Positions 17,901 through 26,947 of a stretch of DNA of 64,000 nt are shown in pieces (position 1 is the first letter of the stretch; each line of letters opens with the position of its first letter). The notes beneath the pieces are model-generated. The model was not told where the DNA came from. It was given only the letters and a program-made list of their open reading frames with translations, and did no database searches. Position numbers and translations under genes: made by a program. Source of the DNA: UBA1952 sp965246905 (GTDB taxonomy: Bacteria > Bacteroidota > Bacteroidia > Chitinophagales > Chitinophagaceae). Location of the stretch: positions 62,001 to 126,000 of the forward strand of contig CBDFFZ010000015.1 in NCBI GenBank assembly GCA_965246905.1, given 5' to 3'.

Positions 17901-19839
17901 GATAAACGTTTAATAAGGTACCGAAGCTAAGATACATGCCATATAATGGCGACGTTCCGCTTGAGAGGGTTGCATCGAGCCCGCTGATCATATTATTATA
18001 GATGGAGCCGTTAATCCCCCCCCCTACATACATACCATAGATGGTAGCAGATGTGCCAGTCGAGGAATTATTATATATCCGGTTATTGGATGCCGTGTAG
18101 GTGTTGCCACCTGTAATGTACGTGCAGTACATTGTGCTTCCTGCACTCGATAGACCGGTAATAATATTATTAGAAAAATTGCCGGCAACAGTACTCAATC
18201 CGGTACCTGCGGTGCCATAACAACCATAAACCGTACCACTACCGGTACTAATATTGCCAACATAATTATTTGAAATATTATTAGCGTTCCCGGACGGAAC
18301 ATAGACTCCGTAAACGGCAGCAGCACCGCTTGTTGTATTAATATTAAATACTGAGTCATTGGTAACAACATGATTGTGCCCTGTGCCGGTAAAATAATAA
18401 ATTCCATATACAGTCCCGGTTCCAGTAGTAGTAAAGTTAGAAATAGTATTGCCGTTTACTGTGCTGGTACCGCTGCCAGGGCCGCCAAGATTATAGATGG
18501 AATATGTGGTACCTGAAAGTAGCCTGGTAAAATTAGTAATCTTATTATTGCTGATAGATACAGTCGGCGTACTGTTAGATGCATAGATCATATAAACCGT
18601 CCCAGTTGTATTCAGATTTACATTATTAATTATATTTCCGTCAATATTCTCAGTAACAGCCGTTGAACCGGAATAGATCATATAATACGAATTACTAAGC
18701 GCAGTTGCGCCATTAATAGCCGTTGATGAATTATTATTGATATTCGTTGTGGCAATGCCAGCTGAATAAATACCATAATAAGTACCTGAACTCGCCAGGT
18801 TGTTAAGTGCAACAGTATTATTATTGAGGGTAACATTACCCGTATTTAACGCATAAATACCTGCCATCAAGCTAGTACCACTGGCCACACTAAGGGTAAT
18901 ATTATTATTGTTTGCTGTACCATTAGAATTAGTGCCAGCCAGGTAGATAGCAATTGACTGTCCTATGCTGGCCACTCCGCCTAAAGCGTTATTTACTGTA
19001 TTGTAGTTCGCTTTAGGATTATTCTGGTTGATCATGAGTATCCCAAACAGATTGAAGCCTGCATTGCCACCCAAATTGGTAAGCGTGTTACCTGTAGCAG
19101 GTGTTGTACCGCCTACTTCGTTATTTTGGTCGTACAGTAAATAAGGAGCAACAAGGTCCGCATATCCAGGGATGTAAATTCCTATGGCGCAATTCGAAAT
19201 CGTATTGCCATAAAACTTATTATTGCTGTGTGCATCTCCCGTAGCCGTAATCGTCAATGCAACATTGCTGGAAATAGTCTGGTGTGCCGACAATATGCCA
19301 ATCGTTACATTGGTGCTAAGCCTATTGAGCGTAACTGCACAGTTTTGAATGGTTACATTCTGACAACCATCAAATGGTGCAACAGCATTGCGGTTAATAA
19401 GCGCATAGCCTGCTTCCATTGTTGTTGGAGAGGCCAGGTTTGTAGCAGCCTCTGTCAGGTTAAGCGCATTGATGGTAAGATAATCCACCCCCATTATATT
19501 GAAGATACCATCCACCGTAGTGCTGGTGCCAACAGGAGCTGTAATAGTATTGTTGTTACCATTTATCGTAATTGCATTAGCGGCCGATGTACTCGCATTG
19601 AGCACTGCACTCCCTAATTGATAACCACCGACGGGAGCCGTCTGCGGCGTAGCAGCCGTTAAGTTGATTATTACCCCCCCTGCACCTACACCCTGCGTAT
19701 TCAACGCAGTAATCACCGATGCCAGTGTGGGATAGGTAACATTCGGTACTGTTATCGTACCCGTAAGTTGAGCACGTACTACCCCACCGGTAATGGCGAG
19801 CGCTGCCATCAGCAGAACTGATCTTAAAAATGTTCGCAT
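12352..19839 (-). CDS. Giant T9SS-sorted surface protein: beta-helix N-half, Ig-like repeats, C-terminal sorting domain
   Basis: 2495 residues. Signal peptide (MRTFLRSVLLMAALAITGG, cleavage near VRAQ). Residues about 90-720 form a parallel beta-helix: rungs rich in NN, with a recurring period of about 40 residues marked by YGIY, YGVY or YGMY. A domain with IAPAISYTALPTATYC follows, then diverged Ig-like/PKD-like modules with an internal jelly-roll-like segment. Residues 1628-2495 are the constant region: nine Ig-like repeats of about 80-90 residues, most with a paired Cys (FC.GG ... NGC), then a T9SS type A sorting domain beginning VKVYPNPTSG. Such proteins are exported by T9SS and attached to or released from the outer surface; adhesion is the usual inference. 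The N-half is more AT-rich than the constant part. Confidence 0.93.
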   Translation of the reverse strand: MRTFLRSVLLMAALAITGGVVRAQLTGTITVPNVTYPTLASVITALNTQGVGAGGVIINLTAATPQTAPVGGYQLGSAVLNASTSAANAITINGNNNTITAPVGTSTTVDGIFNIMGVDYLTINALNLTEAATNLASPTTMEAGYALINRNAVAPFDGCQNVTIQNCAVTLNRLSTNVTIGILSAHQTISSNVALTITATGDAHSNNKFYGNTISNCAIGIYIPGYADLVAPYLLYDQNNEVGGTTPATGNTLTNLGGNAGFNLFGILMINQNNPKANYNTVNNALGGVASIGQSIAIYLAGTNSNGTANNNNITLSVASGTSLMAGIYALNTGNVTLNNNTVALNNLASSGTYYGIYSAGIATTNINNNSSTAINGATALSNSYYMIYSGSTAVTENIDGNIINNVNLNTTGTVYMIYASNSTPTVSISNNKITNFTRLLSGTTYSIYNLGGPGSGTSTVNGNTISNFTTTGTGTVYGIYYFTGTGHNHVVTNDSVFNINTTSGAAAVYGVYVPSGNANNISNNYVGNISTGSGTVYGCYGTAGTGLSTVAGNFSNNIITGLSSAGSTMYCTYITGGNTYTASNNRIYNNSSTGTSATIYGMYVGGGINGSIYNNMISGLDATLSSGTSPLYGMYLSFGTLLNVYHNTINIAPTSAAGINFGATGIYYSSGIGSLDLRNNIVRVVATPAGTGTVVALRRSSGTAGVVPANLATTTNGNIYFVPNAANSYLYNESTSITAVNGFNTTNDPGFNTTCGLYKTFMAPREAATFTESNLTQIGTTGNYAPVGLSYAEGSAVATTAPAVTTDLNNVARGASPDRGALQFAGTAYADVIAPAISYTALPTATYCTAATLTATITDASGINTATGTRPRLYYKKSTEANVFGAGNTSAANGWKYVEATNTASPFTFNIDYSLLNTLLVVGDSITYFVVAQDLAATPNVGNSIIAFASGYCPSSVNVLAGGAPTLGSPVPNGYKVLALPVLTAVASPAVICVNGSTTISLTSALPAGTSIQWQQDNGTGTFVDITGATGTTYTTPVISTANNFRARILCGTTAVVTSSVAVVTINNPQILTAVSATRCGTGTVSLTATATAGTTIKWYTTATGGTAVGTGSPFVTPVISATTPYYVAASNTAAPANATIGAGALTTVTNASSSPYNGFYGGQRIQYLIPASELLAAGVSAGNFNSLSFDVVSNTVPSSFAGFTISLAPTALTALTTPPLVTTGFTQVYSAASVTPTVGINTYAFAPTFVWDGTSNIIVNICWSNVNGGGYYSEVKYDNTSYISTAYARTDNTAAATVCGNASGSSNSTYTNRPKMIFNYTGSCEGVRVVDSAKVTTPPAVVASSPQAPGVCSGSTATITATSANTNYTYSWSSGQTTASFTVTPAATTTYTVTATDAGTGCVAKDSVKINVSAQPGVPTLTPATATICAGSSQILTAANASTAGSPVSLLAESFEGTGLGLFTKTNGPLNTALAASDWAQYANGSSLSGVGIVTSPYGTKFAGANADGGGGSAFYTQTYLSTTGSYNTVGITNLNVSFRQYYYNYPGDAATLQASNDNGVTWNTVYTNPLAISGSATAFALINVPLTAYQNVTNLKLRFNYYSNWGFSWVVDSVNLYGTGASAGPGNINYTNVTGLYKDVALTQALSLTDTNKIVYASPATNQVYTVRTNSLGCLSAASNTSTITVNPAPSSAITFTGSTTFCQPSTLLLTAPAGTFTYQWRRNGIPIPGATGQTFAADSTGAYTVTVTNTTPCSSTTTVPVNIIANPAPPTAITASGTTSFCVGGSVTLSAPLPPAGTTYTYVWKDNGVAIAGQTGATLVVTTSRNVTVTVTNTTTTCSATTSPATVVTVGPPPPAIVTAAGPTTFCQGSSVKLRTSNAAGLTYQWSNASGPIPGATDSTYTTTVAGTFTVTIQAGGPTCQSTSLPTTVTVNPNPFAAITASGAPTTFCSGGNVVLTATPPGLNYQWLIGGAPTTPPGSGQTYTASATGTYTAVVTNPATGCFATSNGVAVTVNPLPVATISPSATTTICAGNSTTLTANTGTGLTYQWFNGASAITGATAATYSASTAGSYTVLVTNANGCFATSNATVIIVTPLPVTTTTPSGPVNLCTNDTLTIVGPTGTGYTYQWRIGATNAAGVSTVRDYKATTSGVYTVIVTANGCSATSAATTVTLLPLPIALLSPTAPTTGCDSVVLSSASTGVTYQWRYNGNNIIGANSATYSATASGNYSLRVTGTNGCSAATTGAGTAITINPSPNGTITYSSPLVFCQGGAVVLNTYSGANLSYQWLRDTTTIAGANTTSYITSQSGLYSVKVINTVTGCGKVSLPVIVRVNALPNPVIVYNSGLNELSTVQTFAQYQWYKNTQPQTGTEAYTRFYHPSSNGAYSVSVTDTNGCVNISQITFVNSVGIRNTGASAGVKVYPNPTSGVLHVESSVKVNLLLRDVTGKAVLKANDAEELNIGQLADGMYLLYITDMQGGLIRAEKVTKSTR

Positions 19840-20063
19840 AAAGTCTATTCTATAAAGGTAAACTGGTTTAAATTATGTGATTATAAAAGAAATCCAAAAA
19901 TGCTTATTGCAGGAAAATTAATTTAAATAGAGCTGACCGAAAGGTTTTTCAATGACTGCATTACACGGTTAAGAATACAAGAGAAATCCAACTAATCAAT
20001 ATATCGCTAAAGTAAGGCTTTTTTTAACAAAATAGATTTTTGCTTAATTTTTTTTACAAAAAG

Positions 20064-20094
20064 AGACCGGGGAAGCGTACTGCTTCCCCGGTCT
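20064..20094 (-). terminator. Terminator of the 1726-aa gene
   Basis: Same 13-bp hairpin as 12288-12318, because it lies inside the long direct repeat. On the minus strand it is followed by CTTTTTG. Confidence 0.85.
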
Positions 20095-22733
20095 CTTTAC
20101 TGATTGCTTTCTTTACTTCCCCCTCGATCAGCGCGTAGATTTCGTAACCTTCTCCGCACGGATAAGACCGCCCTGCATATCCGTAATGTACAACAGGTAC
20201 ATACCATCCGCAAGCTGACCGATATTGAGCTCTTCCGCATCATTCGCCTTCAACACGGCCTTACCCGTTACATCGCGAAGCAACAGATTTACCTTAACCG
20301 ACGATTCCACATGAAGCACACCGCTCGTAGGGTTCGGATATACCTTCACACCTGCCGATGCACCCGTATTCCTGATGCCCACGCTGTTCACAAAGGTGAT
20401 CTGAGAGATATTCACACAGCCGTTCGTATCCGTAACACTTACCGAATAGGCACCGTTCGAAGACGGGTGATAGAAACGCGTATAGGCTTCCGTTCCCGTC
20501 TGCGGCTGCGTATTCTTGTACCACTGGTACTGCGCAAACGTCTGTACCGTGCTCAGCTCATTGAGCCCGCTGTTATACACAATAACAGGATTAGGCAGCG
20601 CATTGACCCGCACGATTACCGGTAACGATACTTTACCGCAACCCGTTACCGTATTGATCACCTTTACCGAATAAAGACCCGACTGGCTCGTAATGTAGCT
20701 CGTCGTGTTGGCACCCGCGATAGTAGTAGTATCCCGCAGCCACTGGTAGCTCAGGTTAGCGCCGCTATAGGTATTGAGCACCACTGCACCGCCCTGGCAG
20801 AATACCAGGGGTGATGAATAAGTGATCGTACCATTTGGCGATGGGTTGATCGTGATAGCCGTGCCTGCACCCGTTGTAGCGGCAGAGCAGCCGTTGGTGC
20901 CCGTAACACGAAGCGAGTAGTTGCCGCTCGCTGTAGCTGAATAGGTAGCGCTGTTGGCACCGATGATGTTGTTGCCGTTGTAGCGCCACTGATAAGTAAC
21001 GCCCGTACTTGCAGAGCTCAGCACCACAGAGTCACAGCCTGTAGTAGGCGCCGTAGGGCTCAGCAGCGCGATAGGCAGCGGCAATAGCGTTACCGTCGTT
21101 GCTGCCGATGTCGCAGAACAGCCGTTAGCCGTTACGATAACCGTATAGACCCCCGAAGTGGTTGCCTTATAGTCGCGCACTGTGGAAACACCCGCTGCAT
21201 TGGTAGCACCGATGCGCCACTGGTAGGTATAGCCCGTACCGGTAGGCCCTACAATCGTAAGCGTATCGTTGGTACAGAGATTTACAGGGCCCGATGGCGT
21301 GGTTGTGGTTACCGGCAGCGGGGTTACGATGATCACCGTAGCATTGGATGTTGCAAAGCAGCCATTGGCATTCGTAACCAGAACCGTATAGGATCCCGCG
21401 GTGCTGGCCGAATAGGTAGCTGCCGTAGCGCCCGTGATCGCGCTTGCACCATTGAACCACTGGTAGGTAAGGCCGGTGCCGGTATTGGCCGTAAGTGTGG
21501 TCGAGTTCCCTGCGCAGATAGTGGTCGTTGCCGATGGTGAGATCGTGGCTACAGGTAACGGGTTTACCGTTACTGCCACACCGTTGGATGTTGCAAAGCA
21601 GCCTGTGGCAGGGTTGGTTACAACTGCCGTATAGGTGCCTGTCGCACTCGCGGTATAGGTCTGGCCGCTGCCGGGCGGGGTAGTCGGCGCACCGCCTATA
21701 AGCCACTGGTAGTTCAGCCCCGGGGGGGTTGCCGTAAGCACTACATTACCGCCCGAGCAGAACGTCGTTGGCGCCCCCGATGCGGTGATCGCGGCAAACG
21801 GATTAGGATTGACTGTAACTGTGGTAGGTAAAGAGGTGGACTGGCACGTAGGCCCGCCTGCCTGTATGGTAACCGTAAAGGTGCCTGCAACGGTAGTGGT
21901 ATAAGTAGAATCGGTAGCACCCGGTATAGGCCCGGAAGCGTTGCTCCACTGGTAGGTAAGGCCCGCAGCATTGCTGGTGCGAAGCTTTACCGATGACCCC
22001 TGGCAGAACGTAGTAGGCCCGGCAGCCGTAACGATGGCCGGTGGCGGCGGGCCAACGGTTACCACAGTAGCGGGGCTCGTTGTCGCAGAGCACGTAGTGG
22101 TGGTGTTGGTTACCGTTACCGTTACATTACGGGAGGTCGTTACCACCAGGGTGGCGCCTGTCTGGCCGGCTATGGCCACACCGTTGTCTTTCCATACATA
22201 CGTATAGGTGGTGCCTGCCGGTGGCAGCGGTGCGCTGAGCGTTACCGAGCCGCCTACGCAGAAGCTGGTAGTCCCCGATGCCGTGATCGCCGTTGGCGGC
22301 GCAGGATTGGCGATGATATTTACCGGAACCGTGGTGGTGCTGCTGCACGGGGTGGTATTGGTTACCGTAACCGTATAGGCACCGGTCGAATCCGCAGCAA
22401 AGGTCTGGCCCGTAGCACCCGGTATCGGGATGCCGTTCCTGCGCCACTGGTAGGTGAACGTGCCCGCAGGGGCGGTAAGCAGCAGGGTGGACGGCTGGCA
22501 GAAGGTAGTGGAACCCGTAAAGGTAATAGCAGAGGACGGCGCAGGATTAACAGTAATTGTAGAAGTATTGGAAGCAGCAGATAAACAGCCAAGGCTATTG
22601 GTGCGCACCGTATATACCTGATTGGTAGCTGGCGATGCATAGACAATCTTATTCGTATCCGTTAAAGACAAAGCCTGCGTCAGCGCTACATCCTTATATA
22701 ATCCCGTAACATTCGTATAATTAATATTACCAG
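20064..22733 (-). repeat. 2.67-kb direct repeat, copy 2
   Basis: Second copy of 12288-14957 in the same orientation. It encodes residues 859-1726 of the upstream surface protein plus its terminator. Confidence 0.93.
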
Positions 22734-25308
22734 AGCCACCTACAGTACCGGTACCGGTGAGCCTTACGCTATCAATTGCCCAGTAGTAACCCCAGTTAGA
22801 CAAATACTGGAACCTGATCTTGAGTTGGCTTACATTAAGATAAGCATTTAACGAAAATGTTGCTAACGCAAATGATGTAGTTGTTCCTACACTTGTACCG
22901 CCATAATTATTGAGTGTTGTCCAGGTGCCTCCATTGTTTGATGAAATTTCAACGAGGCATTGTTCGGCTGGTGTGCTTCCGGAATAATACTGATAAAAAT
23001 GCCTGAAAGACAAACTCAGGGAAGCAAGACCATTCGTATTATAAGAGCCGGTAGTTGTGAGCAAGCTATGCGTTATTGTGCCTGAGCCTGCACCATCAGC
23101 GTTGGTAGACACGTGCCCTGTGCCATAACCGGAATTAATAGCCGGGAAACCCAGAGTTGATGGATTCGCATAAGTAGTAAATAAGTAAGGTGCTCCGGCA
23201 GTATTAGAAGCGCCGGCAGTTTGTGTAAATGCACCAAGTCCTGCATCAAATCCTTCGCTAAGTAGCAGTACTGTTCCGCTTGTACCTGCCGGAGATGCAG
23301 TAAGTACCTGGGTGCCTCCTGCACATATAGTAGCCGTTACAGGGGAAAGCGTTGGCGTACCCGGCTGAGCACTCACATTTACCCGGAAGGTATCTGAGCG
23401 CGTACAGCCTGTTCCCGCGTCATTGGCAACTACGGTATAAGTAGTGCTTGCAGCCGGGGTTACAACAATTGTTGAACCGGTAAGCGCACCAGGCGTCCAG
23501 CTGTAGGTATATCCTGAATTAGGAGAAGATACATTGATCGTAGCAGTGCCACCGGTACAAATACCTGCACCCTGAGGGGAGGATATCGTAATAGCCGGTG
23601 CTGTATTTATAGTCGCATTTACAAGAACACGCGGCCCTACGCAGGAGCTGGTACCTGTAAAGGAAGTATTTAGCCTTTGAGTACTGGTAGTGCCGGTAGT
23701 GGCAGTAGTGCTTGTGGCGGTTACCGTCATTGCACTTGTAGTAGCGGTATAGTAAGTCTGAGAATTATTAATAGCATTAGCACCATCATGACGTACATCC
23801 ACAATTATATTGGAAACTCCATCCCAGTTGAAAGGTGTTGTAAAAGTAAAGGTGTGTATGCCGGAAGCGGCGTGGGTATAAGTAACCGGCCCGAATACAG
23901 TTGTAAAACCAGTGGTTACGAAAGTGGTAGGCGCTGTAGTAAGCGCAGTATGCGCAATCTTGATTACATAGTTATTATTAAAAGCTGCATCACCAAGTGT
24001 GGCAATATTGAATGCCATGGATGTAATGTTACCAGCGGTAAGGCCGGCAGCGTTTAATTCCGCAGCAGTATAGATTGTTTGCATTGTATATCCACTCCAC
24101 CTGTTACAGAATGCAGTTGGCTGCGTGGTAGCACTTGTAAGCGTTACGGCAGTACCAATTGTGCCCGTAACCGGTGCGCCTGTTGTAGTAGCAGCTACAT
24201 AATAAGGAGTAGTAGTGGTAATAACAGGAGTCACAAAGGGAGAGCCGCTGCCCAAAGCCGCACCACCAACGGGAGCAGCATACCATTTGAGGGTGCTTCC
24301 TGCACTACCCGTTGCACTGAGCGATACGGTTCCTGTACCGCAGCGAACGCCCGGAGTAGTTGTAACCACTGTAGGCCCGGCACAGGCTGTGGTAAAGGTG
24401 CCGGAGGTAGTAAATACATTACAGACAGGCCCGGTAGCCGATACCTGAAATTCATAGGTTGTGCTCGCAGCAAGACCTGTGATTGCTAAAGAATTAGTTG
24501 CCGTAGCTGTAGGAGTAGCCCATGTAGGTACAGTAATAGGATCGGTTGGCAATTTATAACGAACAGTATAACCGGTAGCTCCCGCAACGGCGTTCCAGCT
24601 AACTGTAGCAGTATTAGTACCGGCAGCAGTTTGTGTAAGACCGGAAACAGCCGTTATACACTGAGTGATAAGGCTGATATTATCTACCGCGCCGGACGCA
24701 GGGCCACCAACCGAGTTATCGCTCTGCCATACAAAAAGCAGCCGCCGTGGCGAAGCCACCGTGGCATTGCCGGCTTGTGCTGCCGTAACTGGAATACTAA
24801 GAGAAGTCCAGGTTGTTGCCTGAGGTACGGTAGCTAATAAAGTATAACCGGTAAGTGCAGTACTGCTGGAAGCCGGCGTTCCTAAAACGGGTGCCGCTCC
24901 GGGAGCAGCATTGGAAATATACACCAAGACACGGTCGTAGCCAGACTCCCCGGTTTGCAGGTAGCTGAGGGAAAAGCTGATGCTTGTTTCACCTGCAGGG
25001 AATGTTACATCCCTGTACATATGCACAGCATTAGCAACAGCATTATTATACGCAAATGGCGGTACAGGTAATGCATTATTATTGGTAATATAAGCTGCCC
25101 TTGCTCCTGTATAGCCTGCGGCACCTGTGCCCAGCACCCAGTTATCCGCAGTAGCAGATGCATTGTTCACTACCGTCCAGCTATTGGCTGCAAAAGTAGC
25201 GCCGGTCTCAAAGCCTCCATCGCCCGTGGGGCTTATCAGTACTGTCTGCGCATTGGCTTGCGTAATAAGGCCCGCCATCAGCAGGACTGATCTAAAAAAT
25301 GTTCGCAT
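20128..25308 (-). CDS. Giant T9SS-sorted surface protein: jelly-roll and FnIII N-half, same constant C-half
   Basis: 1726 residues and a paralogue of the downstream 2495-aa protein. Signal peptide (MRTFFRSVLLMAGLITQANA). Residues about 22-215 look like a cleaved-adhesin/jelly-roll module (DRVLVYISNAAPG, RRLLFVWQSDN, VDNISLIT). A fibronectin type III domain follows at about 217-305 (ATVSWNAVAGATGYTVRY, STTYEFQVSA). Next come Ig-like/PKD-like modules diverged from, but clearly related to, those of the paralogue (RCGTGTVSLSATG; ATICAGGTQVL), including a second jelly-roll-like segment. Residues 859-1726 are identical to the paralogue's last 868 residues and end in the T9SS sorting domain. The upstream regions of the two genes are also related, so they are probably similarly expressed. 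Ligand unknown. Confidence 0.93.
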   Translation of the reverse strand: MRTFFRSVLLMAGLITQANAQTVLISPTGDGGFETGATFAANSWTVVNNASATADNWVLGTGAAGYTGARAAYITNNNALPVPPFAYNNAVANAVHMYRDVTFPAGETSISFSLSYLQTGESGYDRVLVYISNAAPGAAPVLGTPASSSTALTGYTLLATVPQATTWTSLSIPVTAAQAGNATVASPRRLLFVWQSDNSVGGPASGAVDNISLITQCITAVSGLTQTAAGTNTATVSWNAVAGATGYTVRYKLPTDPITVPTWATPTATATNSLAITGLAASTTYEFQVSATGPVCNVFTTSGTFTTACAGPTVVTTTPGVRCGTGTVSLSATGSAGSTLKWYAAPVGGAALGSGSPFVTPVITTTTPYYVAATTTGAPVTGTIGTAVTLTSATTQPTAFCNRWSGYTMQTIYTAAELNAAGLTAGNITSMAFNIATLGDAAFNNNYVIKIAHTALTTAPTTFVTTGFTTVFGPVTYTHAASGIHTFTFTTPFNWDGVSNIIVDVRHDGANAINNSQTYYTATTSAMTVTATSTTATTGTTSTQRLNTSFTGTSSCVGPRVLVNATINTAPAITISSPQGAGICTGGTATINVSSPNSGYTYSWTPGALTGSTIVVTPAASTTYTVVANDAGTGCTRSDTFRVNVSAQPGTPTLSPVTATICAGGTQVLTASPAGTSGTVLLLSEGFDAGLGAFTQTAGASNTAGAPYLFTTYANPSTLGFPAINSGYGTGHVSTNADGAGSGTITHSLLTTTGSYNTNGLASLSLSFRHFYQYYSGSTPAEQCLVEISSNNGGTWTTLNNYGGTSVGTTTSFALATFSLNAYLNVSQLKIRFQYLSNWGYYWAIDSVRLTGTGTVGGSGNINYTNVTGLYKDVALTQALSLTDTNKIVYASPATNQVYTVRTNSLGCLSAASNTSTITVNPAPSSAITFTGSTTFCQPSTLLLTAPAGTFTYQWRRNGIPIPGATGQTFAADSTGAYTVTVTNTTPCSSTTTVPVNIIANPAPPTAITASGTTSFCVGGSVTLSAPLPPAGTTYTYVWKDNGVAIAGQTGATLVVTTSRNVTVTVTNTTTTCSATTSPATVVTVGPPPPAIVTAAGPTTFCQGSSVKLRTSNAAGLTYQWSNASGPIPGATDSTYTTTVAGTFTVTIQAGGPTCQSTSLPTTVTVNPNPFAAITASGAPTTFCSGGNVVLTATPPGLNYQWLIGGAPTTPPGSGQTYTASATGTYTAVVTNPATGCFATSNGVAVTVNPLPVATISPSATTTICAGNSTTLTANTGTGLTYQWFNGASAITGATAATYSASTAGSYTVLVTNANGCFATSNATVIIVTPLPVTTTTPSGPVNLCTNDTLTIVGPTGTGYTYQWRIGATNAAGVSTVRDYKATTSGVYTVIVTANGCSATSAATTVTLLPLPIALLSPTAPTTGCDSVVLSSASTGVTYQWRYNGNNIIGANSATYSATASGNYSLRVTGTNGCSAATTGAGTAITINPSPNGTITYSSPLVFCQGGAVVLNTYSGANLSYQWLRDTTTIAGANTTSYITSQSGLYSVKVINTVTGCGKVSLPVIVRVNALPNPVIVYNSGLNELSTVQTFAQYQWYKNTQPQTGTEAYTRFYHPSSNGAYSVSVTDTNGCVNISQITFVNSVGIRNTGASAGVKVYPNPTSGVLHVESSVKVNLLLRDVTGKAVLKANDAEELNIGQLADGMYLLYITDMQGGLIRAEKVTKSTR

Positions 25309-25767
25309 AAAAGTCTATACTATAAGGTAAAACTGGTTTAAACTGTTTGTTTACAATAAGCGCCGCTAAGCAGCATACTAATAATATTTAAAATAACTAT
25401 TCCTAAAGACTCCTTAACTAATTATAGGCGATACTAAATTTGTAAAGCCAAAGGCTAAACAAGGTAAAATCAATGATATAGCTAAATTAGGCGTTTTTTG
25501 AGCAAAAATAATTTTATGCTAATTTTTTTTTACAATCAAAAAAGCCGGCAATTAATTTCGCCGGCTTTTACAGTGTTGATTATCAGTACAAAAAACGGCT
25601 AACTACCGTAGCTATTTTAATGTTAATGGAAAGAATCCGTTATGTACTATTCCATTTTCAGCAATTGGTGATTAGTGTTGAGCACTTCTATTAAAACGTA
25701 ATTATTACCATGCGGTAAAAAATGAATAAGCGCACAGAAATCTTCAGTTATCGTAGGTACTCCTTAC
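25309..25767. other. 459-base intergenic region upstream of the surface-protein pair
   Basis: The first 60 bases and the AT-rich stretch around 25480-25530 resemble the region upstream of the 2495-aa gene (19840-20063): TAGACTTT before the ATG, a TACCTT-like box, AAACCAGTTT, and the ATATAGCTAAA/GCTAATTTTTTTT words. They are thus probably duplicated promoter regions. A terminator hairpin is at 25540-25569. From 25571 to 25767 I see nothing further. Confidence 0.55.
25540..25569 (-). terminator. Hairpin terminator, probably of lpxB
   Basis: Ten-bp arms AAAAGCCGGC/GCCGGCTTTT around a 10-base AT-rich loop. On the minus strand the hairpin ends in TTTTTTG. It lies about 200 bases past the lpxB stop with no gene between. 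Confidence 0.7.
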
Positions 25768-26871
25768 TTAGGTTCCACGTACCAAATTGAAAATCTTCGC
25801 AGCCGCCAGCTCAGACGCACGATTCTTACCAAGCCTGTTCCATAATTCATGATAGATGCCAAGCATCTCTGTACGTGCATGCCCATCAGGAGCAATTTTA
25901 CCAAGCTCCCTTTTAAGCTCCCCTACATTAAAATCATCCTGCAAAAGTTCTCTGACAACCTCCTTATCCAGAATCAGGTTTACCAGCGATACATACTTTA
26001 CTTTCACCAGCTTTTTAGCCAGCCAGAAAGAAACCGGGTTGCCTTTATAGCATACCACCTGAGGTACGCCAAATAAGGCAGTTTCCAGCGTCGCTGTACC
26101 ACTCGTTACCAGGGCCGCGCGCGCCTGCTTCAGCACATTATAGGTCTGATTACGGGTTAGCAGCACCGGAGCATCACCGATCAGGGATTCATACAATTCA
26201 TCCGGCTGGGAAGGCGCGCCGGCTACCACAAACTGATATTCCGGAAAATCCTTTACTACCGAAAGCATTACCGGAAGCTGTTGCTTTATCTCCTGTGCCC
26301 TGCTCCCCGGCAGTAGCGCCACCAGTGGCTTTTCACTTAGCAACACTACGGGTACATCTTCCTTTTCCTGCTTTATCACCTCAATCAGCGGATGGCCTAT
26401 ATACGCTGCATCAAAATTCCATTTCTTATAAAAATCTACCTCAAAAGGCAGGATTACAAGCATCAGATCCACATCTCTTTTTATAGCTTTCACACGGCCT
26501 TCCTTCCAGGCCCATACCTGCGGCGAGATATAGTAAACCACCTTTATGCCCCGCTCCTTGGCCCATTGTGCTATACGCAGATTAAAGCCCGGATAATCGA
26601 TCAGCACCAAAACATTCGGCTTGAAACGAAGCACATCCTCTTTACAGAAACGGATATTTTTCATGATCGTGCCCAGGTGCCGGATCACTTCTACAAAACC
26701 CATAAAAGCCAGCTCGCGGTAATGCTTCACGAGCGTGGCACCTGCAGCCTCCATCTTATCGCCGCCCCACGCGCGGATCTCCGCAGCGTCATCCTGCTCA
26801 TGCAGCGCCCGGATAAGGTTGCTTCCGTGCAGGTCGCCGCTGGCCTCGCCTGCAATTATATAATAGCGCAT
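25768..26871 (-). CDS. lpxB: Lipid-A-disaccharide synthase
   Basis: GT19 glycosyltransferase that joins UDP-2,3-diacylglucosamine and 2,3-diacylglucosamine-1-phosphate to make lipid A disaccharide at the inner face of the inner membrane. 367 residues, close to the family norm. It opens with the diagnostic MRYYIIAGEASGDLHGSNLI, then GFVEVIRHL, VLIDYPGFNLRIA, YYISPQVWAWKEGR, LLPGSRAQEI and TSGTATLETALFG. The next genes upstream (mutL, priA) are on the opposite strand, so it is probably transcribed alone. Confidence 0.97.
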   Translation of the reverse strand: MRYYIIAGEASGDLHGSNLIRALHEQDDAAEIRAWGGDKMEAAGATLVKHYRELAFMGFVEVIRHLGTIMKNIRFCKEDVLRFKPNVLVLIDYPGFNLRIAQWAKERGIKVVYYISPQVWAWKEGRVKAIKRDVDLMLVILPFEVDFYKKWNFDAAYIGHPLIEVIKQEKEDVPVVLLSEKPLVALLPGSRAQEIKQQLPVMLSVVKDFPEYQFVVAGAPSQPDELYESLIGDAPVLLTRNQTYNVLKQARAALVTSGTATLETALFGVPQVVCYKGNPVSFWLAKKLVKVKYVSLVNLILDKEVVRELLQDDFNVGELKRELGKIAPDGHARTEMLGIYHELWNRLGKNRASELAAAKIFNLVRGT

Positions 26872-26947
26872 TCGTAGAAATATAAAATGTAACCGGCAGC
26901 AAAATTGCGCATAAACAGGGTAAAACAGCGCGCAGGATTTTTACACT

